12,698 nucleotides of DNA from Pseudobutyrivibrio sp. UBA1225 (GCA_002309345.1 DBWZ01000084.1:1-12698); one strand, 5' to 3'; shown: positions 1-6,357, counted from the first letter of the stretch. The notes: generated by a model from the letters alone, not told the origin. Numbers and translations: made by a program.

Positions 1-72
1 TGTGGAACTTTTTCTTGAAACTCTGAGTATGTCCGTCAGGGACAAAACATTCCCTTCGAATTGTAATAAGGA

Positions 73-112
73 GACCTGCCCATTGAAAATCAGCTCCGCT
101 GATGGGCAGGTC
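73..112. repeat. Perfect 11-bp inverted repeat with nested stem
   Basis: The arm GACCTGCCCAT at 73-83 is the exact reverse complement of 102-112. Inside it, CAGC (91-94) pairs with GCTG (98-101) around a 3-nt loop, leaving a 7-nt bulge at 84-90. The stem would be very stable in RNA from either strand. No T-run follows on either side, so it is not a standard intrinsic terminator. Confidence 0.85.
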
Positions 113-115
113 GAG

Positions 116-151
116 TTCCCGATTTACTGCGACAAGCTTGCAAATCGGGAA
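116..151. repeat. Perfect 10-bp inverted repeat
   Basis: The arm TTCCCGATTT at 116-125 is the exact reverse complement of 142-151. The 16-nt loop can pair further (129-132 with 138-141, one G-U on the plus strand). It lies 3 nt from the hairpin at 73-112, so the two stems form a tandem structured block. Function is unknown; a structured RNA, a transfer origin or a transposon end are all possible. Confidence 0.85.
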
Positions 152-313
152 ATTTATCGACGAACGTACACCCGATAGAAGCTCCCTTTTGGCATTAAGA
201 AAATCTATAATCTTAGCTCAATTGTGAGCAAAGTGCCAAGGGGGAAGGTGCCCAAGGGCGGTGCGGGGCATGTCCAGATGTGTGGGCCGGGCCGCGGGTA
301 GGTAGTGGCGGCG

Positions 314-1246
314 TTAGGTGGACATGTAGTGTTGGATGCGGTTGGCATCCAGGTTTTCGCCGATTACGATGAAGACGTCTTGGCCAACGGGCATCTGCGT
401 GAGTTCGAATTCTTGAGGGGTGGCATTGAATTGATACCATTGGTTGGCTTCCCTGAAGAATCCTTTGGCCCGTAGGATTTTGCCGTAGGTTTCATCGGTC
501 ATGAGGGTATTGATTTTCTCTTCTATGGAGTCCTTGTTCATTGGCAGTTCGAGGAAATAGACTGTTTTGAAGCCTGCATCGTCCATGCCATATTTCTTGA
601 CGTACGAAACCATAGAATAAGAAGAATTTGCAAGTTTTTCAAAGTCTGAGGCAGTGAGTTTAGCCCAGTCTTTGTCAAAAATGATTGAGTCTATGTCTTT
701 GTTGAGCTGAGCCTTGGCAGCTGCAGCCTTTAGGTGCTGCCTAGTTGAGTTGAGCTTGGAAGAGTCCACAAGCTGTGTGCGGCTTAGGACTATTGTGCCG
801 GCATGAGCCAGTTGTGATGCCAAGAAGTAGTCTGATGAATCAGAGAGATTATCCTCTAGGCGGGCATCCACGACTGTGATTACATTGCCTATTTCGTACC
901 ATCTATCTAGAGGTTCATCCCTGACTGCATCAAAGAATTCATCTACATCAAATATCCCTGAAGGTTCAATGATAACTCTGTCATAGCCACTCATTCCCAT
1001 GGCAATAAGCTTTGTTTTGAAGCGCCTGCGGTGGCAATCCGCATCGCAACCTCCGGCCACCATTTCAAGCTCACAGTTGTCGCCTCTGAGTTCATTCAAT
1101 AAAAGCATATCGACATTGACTGCACCATAGTCATTCTCTAGAATTCCTATCTTGAGTCCCTGATCCATGAAATACTTGGCGTAGAGCTTCAAAAATGTAG
1201 TTTTACCGCTTCCCAAAAAGCCCGTTATCAAATCAACCTTAACCAT
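314..1246 (-). CDS. COG0523 (CobW/YjiA-like) P-loop GTPase, atypical metal motif
   Basis: A 310-residue P-loop NTPase of the COG0523 family, whose members are proposed or shown metallochaperones and metal-insertion GTPases. Visible elements are Walker A GFLGSGKTT (residues 9-17), EPSG (94-97) as switch II, and VVDA near 125-128. The C-terminal half (about 215-305) resembles a CobW_C domain. Two features are odd. The family CxCC motif is replaced by GGCDADCH (65-72), that is C-x3-C-H. The guanine-specificity NKxD is replaced by SRTQ (155-158), so nucleotide preference is uncertain. The start ATG lies 3 nt after the upstream leuC-like stop, and its SD-like AGAGG (1255-1259) sits inside that gene's end, implying translational coupling. 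This suggests it serves the preceding Fe-S dehydratase, though that is inference. G+C rises towards the 3' end of the gene. Confidence 0.85.
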   Translation of the reverse strand: MVKVDLITGFLGSGKTTFLKLYAKYFMDQGLKIGILENDYGAVNVDMLLLNELRGDNCELEMVAGGCDADCHRRRFKTKLIAMGMSGYDRVIIEPSGIFDVDEFFDAVRDEPLDRWYEIGNVITVVDARLEDNLSDSSDYFLASQLAHAGTIVLSRTQLVDSSKLNSTRQHLKAAAAKAQLNKDIDSIIFDKDWAKLTASDFEKLANSSYSMVSYVKKYGMDDAGFKTVYFLELPMNKDSIEEKINTLMTDETYGKILRAKGFFREANQWYQFNATPQEFELTQMPVGQDVFIVIGENLDANRIQHYMST

Positions 1247-1249
1247 TAT

Positions 1250-2491
1250 TTATGCCTCTGTAATTTCTCCAGCGATTGCAGTAGCCGCTGCTGTGGCAGG
1301 GCTAGCCAGATATATTTGAACCTTACTAGTACCCATACGTCCTAAGAAATTACGATTGTTGGTAGCCACTACCACTTCTCCGTCGGAAAGGATTCCGCCG
1401 CCACGACCGCAGCAAAGTCCGCAACCAGGAGTTGTTATGATAGCACCAGCATCCGAAAGAATCTCAAGAGTACCATCAGCTAATGCTGCACGATAGATTT
1501 TTCTACTAGCAGGTGTGACAATCATTTTTACGTATGGAGCAATGTGCTTGCCCTTTAAAATTGTTGCCGCTGTTCTTAAATCTTCAAGACGTCCATTTGT
1601 ACATGACCCTAAGAAAACCTGATCAACCTTAGTTCCCTTTAGCTCAGAGACAGGCTTAATGTTATCAACAAGGGATGGACATGCGCAAACTGGCACAAAA
1701 TCCTCAGCGCGATATCTGAGAATCTTTGCATAACTAGCATTGTCATCGCCATGCAAATCTTTGATTTCATCATCGTATGGAATCTTGCAGTAATCACAAG
1801 TCTTGTCGTCAGGAGCAAACAAACCGCATTTAGCACCAGCCTCCACTGACATATTAGAAATAGTCATTCTACTGGCAACACTCATGGCATCTACGGTACT
1901 ACCTGTAAATTCAAGAGAATTGTAAGTCGCACCTGATGCTGTCAGATCACCAATGATTCTAAGAATGATATCCTTAGAGGTAACATTGCCTGGCAATGTA
2001 CCATCGATTTCGATTTTGATTGTCTCCGGAACCTTTATCCAAAGCTGACCTGTACCAAGGATACCTGCCATCTCCGTATATCCGATACCAGTAGAAAAGG
2101 CACCAACGCATCCATAAGTAACTGTGTGACTATCAGTACCAAAGGCAATATCCCCAGGCTTTACATAGCCAGCTTCTGTCATGAGCTGATGGCAGATACC
2201 ATCTGTTCTATGAACGTGCTTTAGTCCGTATTTCTCAGCGAATTCATCTCCCACTCTAAAGTGTCTAGAGTCGTCGGTCTGTGTTGCTGGAAGGAAATGA
2301 TCATAGATAAGTACAACCTTTTCAGGATCGTATACCTTATCAAATCCCATCTCTTCGAATTTTTGTACAGCAAAAGGCACCATGATATCATCGATCATGC
2401 ACCAGTCAACTGGAACAGTTACGATGTCTCCAGGCTTTACCTCATGGCCTACCTTTTTTGCGATTATCTTTTCAACAAGTGTGTATCCCAT
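1250..2491 (-). CDS. leuC: 3-isopropylmalate dehydratase-type large subunit (LeuC/HacA family), copy 1
   Basis: A 413-residue large subunit of a heterodimeric aconitase-superfamily hydro-lyase. It would isomerise 2- to 3-isopropylmalate in leucine synthesis, and possibly citramalate to methylmalate. The [4Fe-4S] ligands are visible: C297 in FLGSCTNGR, and C357 and C360 in TPGCGLCCG. The DSHT signature is at 120-123, and NRNFLGRMG near 379-387 is the usual C-terminal substrate-site segment. An in-frame TTG at 2503 is open four codons upstream, but ATG at 2491 is the better start: it gives the family-typical MGYTLVEKI N-terminus and has GGAG at 2498-2501 with a 6-nt spacer. It sits 16 nt after its small subunit and 3 nt before a COG0523 gene. 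It is clearly paralogous to the protein at 3201-4448 but well diverged. Exact substrate is unproven; dimethylmalate-type or other hydroxyacids remain possible. Confidence 0.85.
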   Translation of the reverse strand: MGYTLVEKIIAKKVGHEVKPGDIVTVPVDWCMIDDIMVPFAVQKFEEMGFDKVYDPEKVVLIYDHFLPATQTDDSRHFRVGDEFAEKYGLKHVHRTDGICHQLMTEAGYVKPGDIAFGTDSHTVTYGCVGAFSTGIGYTEMAGILGTGQLWIKVPETIKIEIDGTLPGNVTSKDIILRIIGDLTASGATYNSLEFTGSTVDAMSVASRMTISNMSVEAGAKCGLFAPDDKTCDYCKIPYDDEIKDLHGDDNASYAKILRYRAEDFVPVCACPSLVDNIKPVSELKGTKVDQVFLGSCTNGRLEDLRTAATILKGKHIAPYVKMIVTPASRKIYRAALADGTLEILSDAGAIITTPGCGLCCGRGGGILSDGEVVVATNNRNFLGRMGTSKVQIYLASPATAAATAIAGEITEA

Positions 2492-2497
2492 TGTATT

Positions 2498-2501
2498 CTC
2501 C
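2498..2501 (-). promoter_or_regulatory. Shine-Dalgarno that fixes the leuC copy 1 start
   Basis: GGAG on the minus strand lies 6 nt before the ATG at 2491. The in-frame TTG at 2503 would place this SD inside the coding region and has no SD of its own. Confidence 0.7.
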
Positions 2502-2507
2502 AAATAA

Positions 2508-2993
2508 TTAATCTAATCCGTTGCGCTTTCGCATCGCCTTAACAAGTCCGCCAGCTTCTAGAATCTCTGTAAGATTGTCTGGCAAAGAAGCTATATCGTA
2601 GCTCTTTCCATTGACCTTGATTTCCTTGCCTGGTGTAACCTCTGCTATATCTCCCTCTGAAACCTCATCAAACAAATCAGGTTGCTCAATCAAAAGCAAA
2701 CCATTGTTGATTGCATTTCTAAAGAAGATTCTGGCATAGGATTTTGCAACAATGCATGATACCCCAAGAGCTTTTACAACCTCTGGAGCCTGCTCCCTAG
2801 ATGATCCACAGCCAAAATTGTTACCAGCTACAATCATATCTCCCGGCTGGATTTTGCTTGCCAAATCTGGACGAAGTGGAGAAAAAGCATATGGCTTCAT
2901 TTCCTGTACCGTCTCAAAGGCTAAGTATTCTGTAGGCAGGATGATATCTGTGTCGATGTCATCCCCTAGCTTCCAAATCTTTGCACTAAACAT
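2508..2993 (-). CDS. leuD: 3-isopropylmalate dehydratase-type small subunit (LeuD family), copy 1
   Basis: A 161-residue swivel-domain subunit of the aconitase superfamily, of the short archaeal/clostridial LeuD type. It supplies substrate-binding residues to the large subunit encoded immediately downstream. Visible motifs are DIDTDIILP (12-20) and FGCGSSREQAP (60-70), the conserved active-site loop. The substrate-specificity loop reads YLAF (23-26). From family knowledge, homoaconitase small subunits carry YLRT with an arginine, while isopropylmalate types carry hydrophobic residues such as YLVY. The absence of arginine argues against homoaconitase. The start ATG has GAGAGG (3001-3006) with a 7-nt spacer. 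It is the first gene of a leuD-leuC-COG0523 set preceded by a structured leader. Confidence 0.85.
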   Translation of the reverse strand: MFSAKIWKLGDDIDTDIILPTEYLAFETVQEMKPYAFSPLRPDLASKIQPGDMIVAGNNFGCGSSREQAPEVVKALGVSCIVAKSYARIFFRNAINNGLLLIEQPDLFDEVSEGDIAEVTPGKEIKVNGKSYDIASLPDNLTEILEAGGLVKAMRKRNGLD

Positions 2994-3005
2994 ATATATT
3001 CCTCT

Positions 3006-3095
3006 CTATATAAAGGTTGTGTGCAAAATCTTACCTTCACAATGTATTAATATTCCTTCGTCGACTAACACGTCTCCTGCGGAACAATAATACAT
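3006..3095 (-). CDS. Possible 29-codon leader peptide ORF upstream of leuD copy 1
   Basis: The minus strand has an ATG at 3095-3093 followed by 28 further sense codons and a TAG at 3008-3006. The stop codon overlaps the SD of leuD (3001-3006), a geometry compatible with translational coupling. The peptide contains three Leu, two Val and four Ile codons, which is suggestive for a branched-chain operon but not a striking enrichment. No good SD precedes the ATG, and much of the ORF coincides with the inverted repeat at 3039-3098, so it may be only an open stretch in a structured leader. Confidence 0.2.
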   Translation of the reverse strand: MYYCSAGDVLVDEGILIHCEGKILHTTFI

Positions 3096-3098
3096 TGT
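3039..3098 (-). repeat. 11-bp perfect inverted repeat with nested helices
   Basis: ACAATGTATTA at 3039-3049 is the exact reverse complement of 3088-3098. In minus-strand RNA the enclosed segment can form UUCC/GGAA and GAC/GUC helices separated by a 6x6 internal loop, giving a long interrupted hairpin in the leuD leader. Confidence 0.8.
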
Positions 3099-3171
3099 TA
3101 AGGAGATTTTGTTCTCCAATTTATCTACTATTGATATTGCTTAACAGTATATTTATAAAGTGTAATTTAGG

Positions 3172-3196
3172 AAAAATAATAAATAGCTTTTTGCTA
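3172..3196 (-). terminator. Weak candidate terminator after leuC copy 2
   Basis: On the minus strand, just past the leuC copy 2 stop, a 4-bp TAGC/GCTA stem with an A5 loop is followed by a U-rich tail (TTTATTATTTTT). The stem is too short to be efficient, so readthrough into the downstream leuD-leuC set is plausible. Confidence 0.25.
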
Positions 3197-3200
3197 ACAA

Positions 3201-4448
3201 TTATAAATCCTCTGCAACAGTAATATATCCGGCTACCGCGGATGCGGCTACGGTTGCTGCACTGGCCAAGTATACGAAGGAATCCTTGTGACCGGCGCGT
3301 CCCTTGAAGTTACGAGTACCTGTCGATATGAGGGTTTCACCTTCGCCGATTACGCCCTGACATGCGCCCCAGCACACTGAGCAGTTTGGATTCATCACCA
3401 TGGCGCCTGCCTCCATAAATATATCTAGCAAGCCTTCCTTAAGCGCCTGCTTGTACACAGCGCGGCTGGCAGGAACCACAAAAAATCTAACCTTTGGATG
3501 CACATGCTTGCCCTTGATTACTGCAGCACCCACACGCAAATCTTCTATACGACCGTTGTTACAGCTACCTAAGAAAGCTTCATCAATCTTGACATCACTG
3601 CAATCCTTTGCAGGAGCAATGTTATCTACAAAATGAGGCTTCGCAACTATTGGCTCAATCTCAGATAAATCTATATCATAAACCTCAGAGAATTCTGCAT
3701 CATCATCTGATTTAAAGATAGCCTTTGGTTCACGACCGTGCTCCTTGAGATAATCCATGGCTACATCATCAACCTCCATGAGGGCTGTCTTTGCTCCAGC
3801 CTCTACACACAAGTTACAGATTGCAATACGATCCGCAATCGAAAGGTCATGTAAGCCCTCTCCTGCAAACTCCATTGCCTTATAGTTAGCACCGTTTGCA
3901 GAAATCTTACCTATGATGGTAAGAATCAAATCACGGGCATAAACACCTGGCTTTAAGGAACCGTGAAGATTGAATCTGATTGTCTCAGGAACCAAAAGCC
4001 AAGATGTACCTGTGACAATCGAATATAAATAATCAGTACATCCAACACCTGTACCAAAAGCTCCTAGTGCACCATAAGCACATGTGTGACTATCTGCTCC
4101 AAAAATCAACTCTCCAGGTCTAACATGATTTTCCATCATAATCTGATGGCACACACCCTCGCCCTCATAAAACGTAATTCCGTTTTCCTTGGCAAACTCA
4201 CGCATCTTCTTATGTGATGCTGCTGTCTTTGGACTGTCAGCTGGTATGTTGTGATCGATAATCCAAACCAGCTTGCTGACATCTGCGATGTGAGGGTTCT
4301 TGAGGTTGTTATACATATCAATAGTAAGATGTGTTGTACCATCGTTACTCATCATTTTATCTACTGTAACAGTTTCGATATCTCCAGCCTTGCAGCTCTC
4401 TTTGCCCGCTGCGGCAGCGATAATCTTTTCCGCCATTGTCATTGCCAT
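3201..4448 (-). CDS. leuC: 3-isopropylmalate dehydratase-type large subunit (LeuC/HacA family), copy 2
   Basis: A 415-residue large subunit of the same aconitase-superfamily class as 1250-2491 and full length for it. Fe-S ligands are C296 in FLGSCNNGR, and C356 and C359 in NPNCSVCWGACQG. The DSHT-like motif is present as DSHTC near 119-123. The segment around the last two ligands (CSVCWGACQG) and the C-terminal TGTRNFKGRAGH differ from copy 1 (CGLCCGRGGG and NNRNFLGRMG), indicating an old divergence and perhaps a different preferred substrate. The start ATG has GGAGAG (4455-4460) with a 6-nt spacer. The small subunit lies 45 bp upstream. Which of the two copies serves leucine synthesis cannot be told from sequence alone; no leuA or leuB lies in the window. 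Confidence 0.85.
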   Translation of the reverse strand: MAMTMAEKIIAAAAGKESCKAGDIETVTVDKMMSNDGTTHLTIDMYNNLKNPHIADVSKLVWIIDHNIPADSPKTAASHKKMREFAKENGITFYEGEGVCHQIMMENHVRPGELIFGADSHTCAYGALGAFGTGVGCTDYLYSIVTGTSWLLVPETIRFNLHGSLKPGVYARDLILTIIGKISANGANYKAMEFAGEGLHDLSIADRIAICNLCVEAGAKTALMEVDDVAMDYLKEHGREPKAIFKSDDDAEFSEVYDIDLSEIEPIVAKPHFVDNIAPAKDCSDVKIDEAFLGSCNNGRIEDLRVGAAVIKGKHVHPKVRFFVVPASRAVYKQALKEGLLDIFMEAGAMVMNPNCSVCWGACQGVIGEGETLISTGTRNFKGRAGHKDSFVYLASAATVAASAVAGYITVAEDL

Positions 4449-4493
4449 ATTAATCTCTCCTTAAAAAACGTTAGGTAAGGCCATCGAGCCCTA

Positions 4494-4961
4494 TTATTTA
4501 TTCAATGAAGCTATTAGTCCACCTTGATCTAAGATTTCCTGCATCTTTGCTGGAAGCTTGGTACATGAGTACTCCTTGCCGTTTGCAAGAATTTTGCCAG
4601 ATAATAAATCAAGCTCCATATCATCGCCATCTTTTACTACGTCGTAAAGCTCTTTGCTAACAATAACTGGCATACCAATATTAATAGAATTTCTATAAAA
4701 AATACGGGCAAAAGATTTTGCAATCACAGCCTTGACCCCGAGAGCCTTTAGTACACTAGGTGCCTGTTCTCGAGATGAGCCGCAACCAAAATTCTCATCC
4801 GCCACAACAAAATCGCCAGGCTTAACCTGACTGGCAAACTCTGAATTTAGAGACTCAAATGTATGAACCTTCATCTCGTCTATAGTTGGAAATAGTAGAT
4901 ACTGGGAAGCAATAATTTGATCCGTATCTACGTCTTTGTGAAATTTAAATACTTTACCCAT
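4494..4961 (-). CDS. leuD: 3-isopropylmalate dehydratase-type small subunit (LeuD family), copy 2
   Basis: A 155-residue small subunit of the aconitase superfamily that pairs with the large subunit at 3201-4448. DVDTDQIIAS (10-19) and FGCGSSREQAP (58-68) match the family. The specificity loop reads YLLF (21-24), hydrophobic and without the arginine expected for homoaconitase, so an isopropylmalate-like substrate is favoured. It differs from YLAF in copy 1. The start is supported by a strong GGAGG 5 nt before the ATG. It is the first gene of its pair, with a candidate promoter at 4993-5021. Confidence 0.85.
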   Translation of the reverse strand: MGKVFKFHKDVDTDQIIASQYLLFPTIDEMKVHTFESLNSEFASQVKPGDFVVADENFGCGSSREQAPSVLKALGVKAVIAKSFARIFYRNSINIGMPVIVSKELYDVVKDGDDMELDLLSGKILANGKEYSCTKLPAKMQEILDQGGLIASLNK

Positions 4962-4992
4962 AATTCCTCCTAGTACATTTTCTGTTCAAGAT

Positions 4993-5028
4993 ATTTTACC
5001 TCACATCTTTAGTCATTTAAAGAGGTAA
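4993..5028 (-). promoter_or_regulatory. Candidate promoter and operator of leuD copy 2
   Basis: On the minus strand TTTAAA (5016-5021) and TAAAAT (4993-4998) are 17 bp apart, a moderate sigma-A match. A perfect 7-bp inverted repeat, TTACCTC at 4996-5002 with GAGGTAA at 5022-5028, brackets it: one arm overlaps the -10 and the other abuts the -35. An inner CTTTA/TAAAG pair strengthens the palindrome. This could be an operator or, if transcription starts further upstream, a leader hairpin. An upstream alternative promoter (TTGCTT-17-TATAGG) is also possible. Confidence 0.35.
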
Positions 5029-5110
5029 TTTCATTAAAAACCAGATGGGCATCAAGAAAGAGTTTTTACTATCCTATAAGGTGAAAAAGATCGCAAAGCA
5101 ATTTTATAAC

Positions 5111-5156
5111 AAAGAAAAAACACCCTCATAGCTTTTCAGCTTAATTTGAAGGTGTT
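5111..5156 (-). terminator. Rho-independent terminator of the transporter-alr-EAL operon
   Basis: On the minus strand AACACCTTCA (5156-5147) pairs with TGAGGGTGTT (5128-5119), 10 bp with one G-U. An inner AGCT-GAAA-AGCT stem-loop sits inside, and the stem is followed at once by a T6 tract (5120-5115). It overlaps the EAL stop codon and separates this operon from the leuD-leuC genes. Confidence 0.9.
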
Positions 5157-6352
5157 TATTCGTCTCCTAAACTGATTACTCTAGATAACCCGACCATCAA
5201 GATGTCATTTTTGGTTGGATGCTTCATCAGATGCACCACTGTAAACAAAGTCATTATCTTATCTTGATAATACTGCTTAACCTGAACCTCTACTCTAGTT
5301 CGGCCCTCATTGTATGCATTAATCAGTGCCTGCCTTGATAGATTATCATAATAGATTTTATCGTAACCCTTCGGCGAATTAGCCATTGAATCCTCTGTCA
5401 TATCATCTATAACGCCAGCTGTGGAGGTACCAAAAGTCATATCATCGGATTGACTCATGAGATAGTAACTATTCTTGATAAGATTGCCAAATACAATCAA
5501 TTGATATTCATTTCGAATAACATTTAATAATGCTGTATTTGAACTAAATGTTCCTACGGCAGCCAATGGATTTTCTTCTACCGCAGGCTCGTTGTCAAAC
5601 ATGGCTATAACAAGGAAATCTTCCTTGCGAATTGGCTTTGAGAAGAGATAGCCTTGTACTCTATCGCAATCCATGTTTTGCAAAAACTTCAACTGCTGTA
5701 GTGTTTCTACCCCCTCTACTATCGTTCGAAGGTTTAGCTTGCTAGCAAAGAAAAATACTGTTTCAAGGGTTCCTCGGCCTCGCTCATCCTGACAATTATC
5801 TGCCAAGAAAGCTTTGTCTATCTTTAGGAAATCTACTGGCAAATCCTTTACAAATTGTAGAGAGGTAAAGCCTGAGCCAAAATCATCTATGGATAGCTTG
5901 ACTCCCAAATCTACCACCTCAGTTGCCCAACGCTCTACAAGACTAAAATCCTCAACAGCAAGAGCAGATTCTGTTATCTCGACCTCCAGCTTACCTGGCT
6001 CAATATCGTATGTATCAATTAAAACTCTGAGTTTTCTAGAAAAATCAGCTTCGCGGATATGCCATCTGGAAAAATTAACTGCTATCGGAATAGCAAATTC
6101 TCCCATCTCATGAATGGTTCGACACACCTCTTCAGCCATATACCAATCCAACGTGCAAATAGCATCTGTCTCCTCTAAGACAGGAATAAAGTCATCCGGT
6201 GTGACGATGGTACCATCGGACTTCTCCCATCTAGCCAATGCTTCAGCACTAATCAGACGCCCAGAATTAGCGTCATACTGAGGCTGATAAAAAGCCTTCA
6301 ATTCTTTGGTCTCTATAGCATTGATGATTTGGTTAAAAAATTCAGATTTCAT
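5156..6352 (-). CDS. EAL-domain cyclic-di-GMP phosphodiesterase with a PAS-like C-terminus
   Basis: A 398-residue protein with an N-terminal EAL domain (about 1-250) that would hydrolyse c-di-GMP to pGpG. The catalytic set looks complete: EAL at 37-39, N93 in VNFS, E125 and E128 in EITE, DD at 156-157 in the DDFGSGFTSL loop, K177 in LKID, E213 in EGVE, and Q233 in QGY. An active enzyme is therefore expected. There is no GGDEF domain, membrane segment or signal peptide. Residues about 265-398 form a second region I cannot name with confidence; its ending (VQVKQYYQD... followed by LMKHPTKNDI) is reminiscent of a PAS fold. The start lies 5 nt after the alanine racemase stop, with only a weak SD, so translation is probably coupled to it. 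The gene ends inside the terminator hairpin. Confidence 0.9.
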   Translation of the reverse strand: MKSEFFNQIINAIETKELKAFYQPQYDANSGRLISAEALARWEKSDGTIVTPDDFIPVLEETDAICTLDWYMAEEVCRTIHEMGEFAIPIAVNFSRWHIREADFSRKLRVLIDTYDIEPGKLEVEITESALAVEDFSLVERWATEVVDLGVKLSIDDFGSGFTSLQFVKDLPVDFLKIDKAFLADNCQDERGRGTLETVFFFASKLNLRTIVEGVETLQQLKFLQNMDCDRVQGYLFSKPIRKEDFLVIAMFDNEPAVEENPLAAVGTFSSNTALLNVIRNEYQLIVFGNLIKNSYYLMSQSDDMTFGTSTAGVIDDMTEDSMANSPKGYDKIYYDNLSRQALINAYNEGRTRVEVQVKQYYQDKIMTLFTVVHLMKHPTKNDILMVGLSRVISLGDE

Positions 6353-6357
6353 AGTCT

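Larger units (their letters stand above)
1..313. other. Left-edge intergenic or element-boundary region with strong hairpins
   Basis: No gene can be assigned here. From left to right there are two strong perfect hairpins (73-112, 116-151), a possible long stem whose arms are 184-194 and 234-244 and which pairs best as plus-strand RNA because it uses two G-U pairs, a nested 5-bp hairpin (216-220 with 225-229), and a G-rich stretch (241-313). A plus-strand frame is open from the left edge to a TAG at 176-178 (58 codons, first ATG at 29). A minus-strand frame is open over about the same stretch. Neither has a convincing start or a recognisable motif. No intrinsic terminator with a T-run is visible after the leftmost gene. 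This may be the edge of a mobile or structured-RNA element, but that is inference. Confidence 0.5.
2994..3151 (-). promoter_or_regulatory. Promoter and structured 5' leader of the leuD-leuC-COG0523 set
   Basis: A candidate -10 TATACT (3146-3151) has only a weak -35 (TTTCCT, 3169-3174, 17-bp spacer). The leader would run about 145 nt to leuD. It contains a 5-bp hairpin (3102-3106 with 3113-3117) and a perfect 11-bp inverted repeat (3039-3049 with 3088-3098) enclosing two shorter helices (TTCC/GGAA and GAC/GTC). Close to the SD, AAGGT can pair with ACCTT. A short hairpin AACAAT/ATTGTT uses the same bases as the 5' arm of the long stem (minus sense), so the two are mutually exclusive. I see no T-box, SAM, TPP or other riboswitch signature I can name. 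Confidence 0.4.

Noticed and set aside
216..229. lac-operator-like sequence GCTCAATTGTGAGC
   Set aside because: A short hairpin that resembles half of the E. coli lac operator by chance; no LacI-type regulator or promoter is near.
241..300. G-quadruplex in the G-rich island
   Set aside because: There are several G-tracts, but loops between four usable tracts exceed the usual 7-nt limit, so a canonical quadruplex is not supported.
213..440. Minus-strand open frame of 75 codons rich in Pro, His and Arg
   Set aside because: The composition is what the GC-rich stretch would give by chance, and it overlaps the 3' end of the COG0523 gene in another frame.
2492..2503. TTG start for leuC copy 1 giving four extra residues
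   Set aside because: The GGAG SD would fall inside the coding region; the ATG at 2491 has the correct spacing and the family-typical N-terminus.
2752..3090. Plus-strand open frame of 112 codons crossing from leuD into its leader
   Set aside because: Mostly antisense to leuD, and its remainder coincides with the structured leader; no domain and no SD.
4494..4961. Homoaconitase (lysine pathway) assignment for the aconitase-type pairs
   Set aside because: Both small subunits lack the arginine of the YLRT loop typical of homoaconitase.
5053..5065. 13-nt match (CAAGAAAGAGTTT) to the repeat at the right edge
   Set aside because: A single exact 13-mer shared between two places in 12.7 kb is near chance expectation and the similarity does not extend.
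4962..5110. Leucine T-box or classical riboswitch before the first leuD
   Set aside because: No T-box sequence, antiterminator or named riboswitch core is visible; only a promoter-like palindrome.
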